A DNA stretch of 6,693 nucleotides from an uncultured Spirochaetaceae bacterium (GTDB taxonomy: Bacteria; Spirochaetota; Spirochaetia; SZUA-6; Bin103), in contig CAJWOB010000146.1 of NCBI GenBank assembly GCA_913043885.1, positions 1 through 6,693 of the forward strand, in the 5' to 3' direction. The notes beneath the pieces were generated by a model. The model did no database searches. It saw only the letters and a list, made by a program, of their open reading frames with translations, and was not told where the DNA came from. Below, piece by piece: positions 6,274-6,693 of this stretch; positions within the stretch are counted from its first letter, which is position 1; the number at the start of each line of letters is the position of its first letter. A program made the translations under genes and the position numbers.

Positions 6274-6693
6274 CTACTTGCCGAGGCGGATGAAGTATCT
6301 ACCCGCCAGACGCAGCATCATCCGCACACCATTGAAGAGCGCCGCGTCGGTGCGGTGTAGCAACCGCAGCAGCGCGTTGAACGTCGCCGAGCGCCCTATC
6401 GCATTGCGCCCACCATGTTGGAGCGACGCATCGATCCCGCCAAAGCCGAGACGCTTGATCATGTACAGGAAGTGGATCCCCTGCATCTGGACGGTGTCGA
6501 ACTGACGCGCCCATAGACGAACTCGCTTGAAGGAGAGGGGCACATCGCCAACCTCCTGGCGGATAGTGAACCACCTGCTCGCCCGCAGCAGTGGATTTCC
6601 CGCCGCGCCTTCGGAGAACAGGGCAACACTCCCCGGCTTCATCACTCGGTACAACTCCGCGGCAGTCCGCGGGTACTTCACCACGTGGTGAAG
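6274..6693 (-). CDS. Class I SAM-dependent methyltransferase, C-terminal part (5' end outside the window)
   Basis: This gene is read on the - strand, converging on the operon; the frame is open to the window edge, so the N-terminal SAM-binding GxGxG motif is not visible. Of the 139 visible residues, the first ones, LHHVV, match the segment after the third strand in UbiE/Methyltransf_11-type enzymes. ELYRVMKPGSVALFSEG (visible residues 13-29) matches the family's RVLKPGG block plus following strand. The rest (IRQEVGDVPLSF, FLYMIKRLGFGG, and a C-terminal helix ending in RYFIRLGK) is not diagnostic; a capping or membrane-associated segment is possible. The stop is the CTA at 6274-6276, 37 bp from the end of the dioxygenase. 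The transferred methyl acceptor cannot be predicted. Being on the opposite strand, it is probably a separate transcription unit. The in-frame GTG at 6684 is not the real start. Confidence 0.72.
   Translation of the reverse strand, partial: LHHVVKYPRTAAELYRVMKPGSVALFSEGAAGNPLLRASRWFTIRQEVGDVPLSFKRVRLWARQFDTVQMQGIHFLYMIKRLGFGGIDASLQHGGRNAIGRSATFNALLRLLHRTDAALFNGVRMMLRLAGRYFIRLGK

Noticed and set aside
5231..6505. A 424-residue + strand frame overlapping the dioxygenase and the convergent methyltransferase
   Set aside because: Its translation is Arg/Ala/Gly-rich and low in complexity, typical of an out-of-frame reading, and it runs through two real genes.
6676..6693. Perfect 18-bp palindrome at the window end
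   Set aside because: It encodes the conserved LHHVVK of the methyltransferase, so the symmetry is explained by codons for His-His and Val-Val facing each other. There is no sign of an operator role inside the gene.

Overview
The window is GC-rich bacterial DNA (codon third positions are mostly G or C) and almost fully coding. It holds six genes on the + strand, packed head to tail like an operon, and the end of one gene on the - strand that converges on them. Combining several mannonate-dehydratase-like proteins, a Gfo/Idh/MocA oxidoreductase and PhyH dioxygenases is, from general knowledge, common in environmental lineages such as Poribacteria, Latescibacterota and related uncultured groups. 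That placement is an inference at low confidence, because no phylogenetic marker gene is present.

Layout: (1) 2-469, C-terminal part of an HpcH/HpaI-type aldolase whose 5' end lies outside the window; (2) a 67-bp gap containing a small GC hairpin; (3) 537-1547, UxuA-like protein A; (4) 1562-2518, UxuA-like protein B; (5) 2534-3529, an NAD(P)-dependent Gfo/Idh/MocA oxidoreductase of the dihydrodiol/xylose dehydrogenase type, with the only strong ribosome binding site in the window; (6) 3538-4524, UxuA-like protein C, the copy closest to classical mannonate dehydratase; (7) 4524-6236, a 570-residue protein made of two fused PhyH-type Fe(II)/2-oxoglutarate dioxygenase domains, both with complete iron-binding triads; (8) 6274-6693 on the - strand, the C-terminal part of a class I SAM-dependent methyltransferase. 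From 537 to 6236 the gaps are at most 15 bp and the last junction overlaps by one base, so genes 3 to 7 are very probably co-transcribed. The aldolase may belong to the same unit.

Inferred joint role: the set looks like a catabolic module for a modified sugar or sugar acid. The oxidoreductase would oxidise a sugar or polyol carbon, the UxuA-like enzymes would dehydrate or isomerise the acids, and the aldolase would split a 2-keto-3-deoxy acid to pyruvate plus an aldehyde. The double dioxygenase would hydroxylate or oxidatively remove a substituent. The enzyme families are well supported by motifs. The substrate and order of steps are not visible in the sequence.

The most notable points are three divergent UxuA paralogs in one operon, two of which have an altered active-site signature; the intact double-PhyH fusion; and an aldolase that appears to lack one metal ligand. 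No RNA gene, CRISPR array, insertion sequence, transposase or attachment site was seen.
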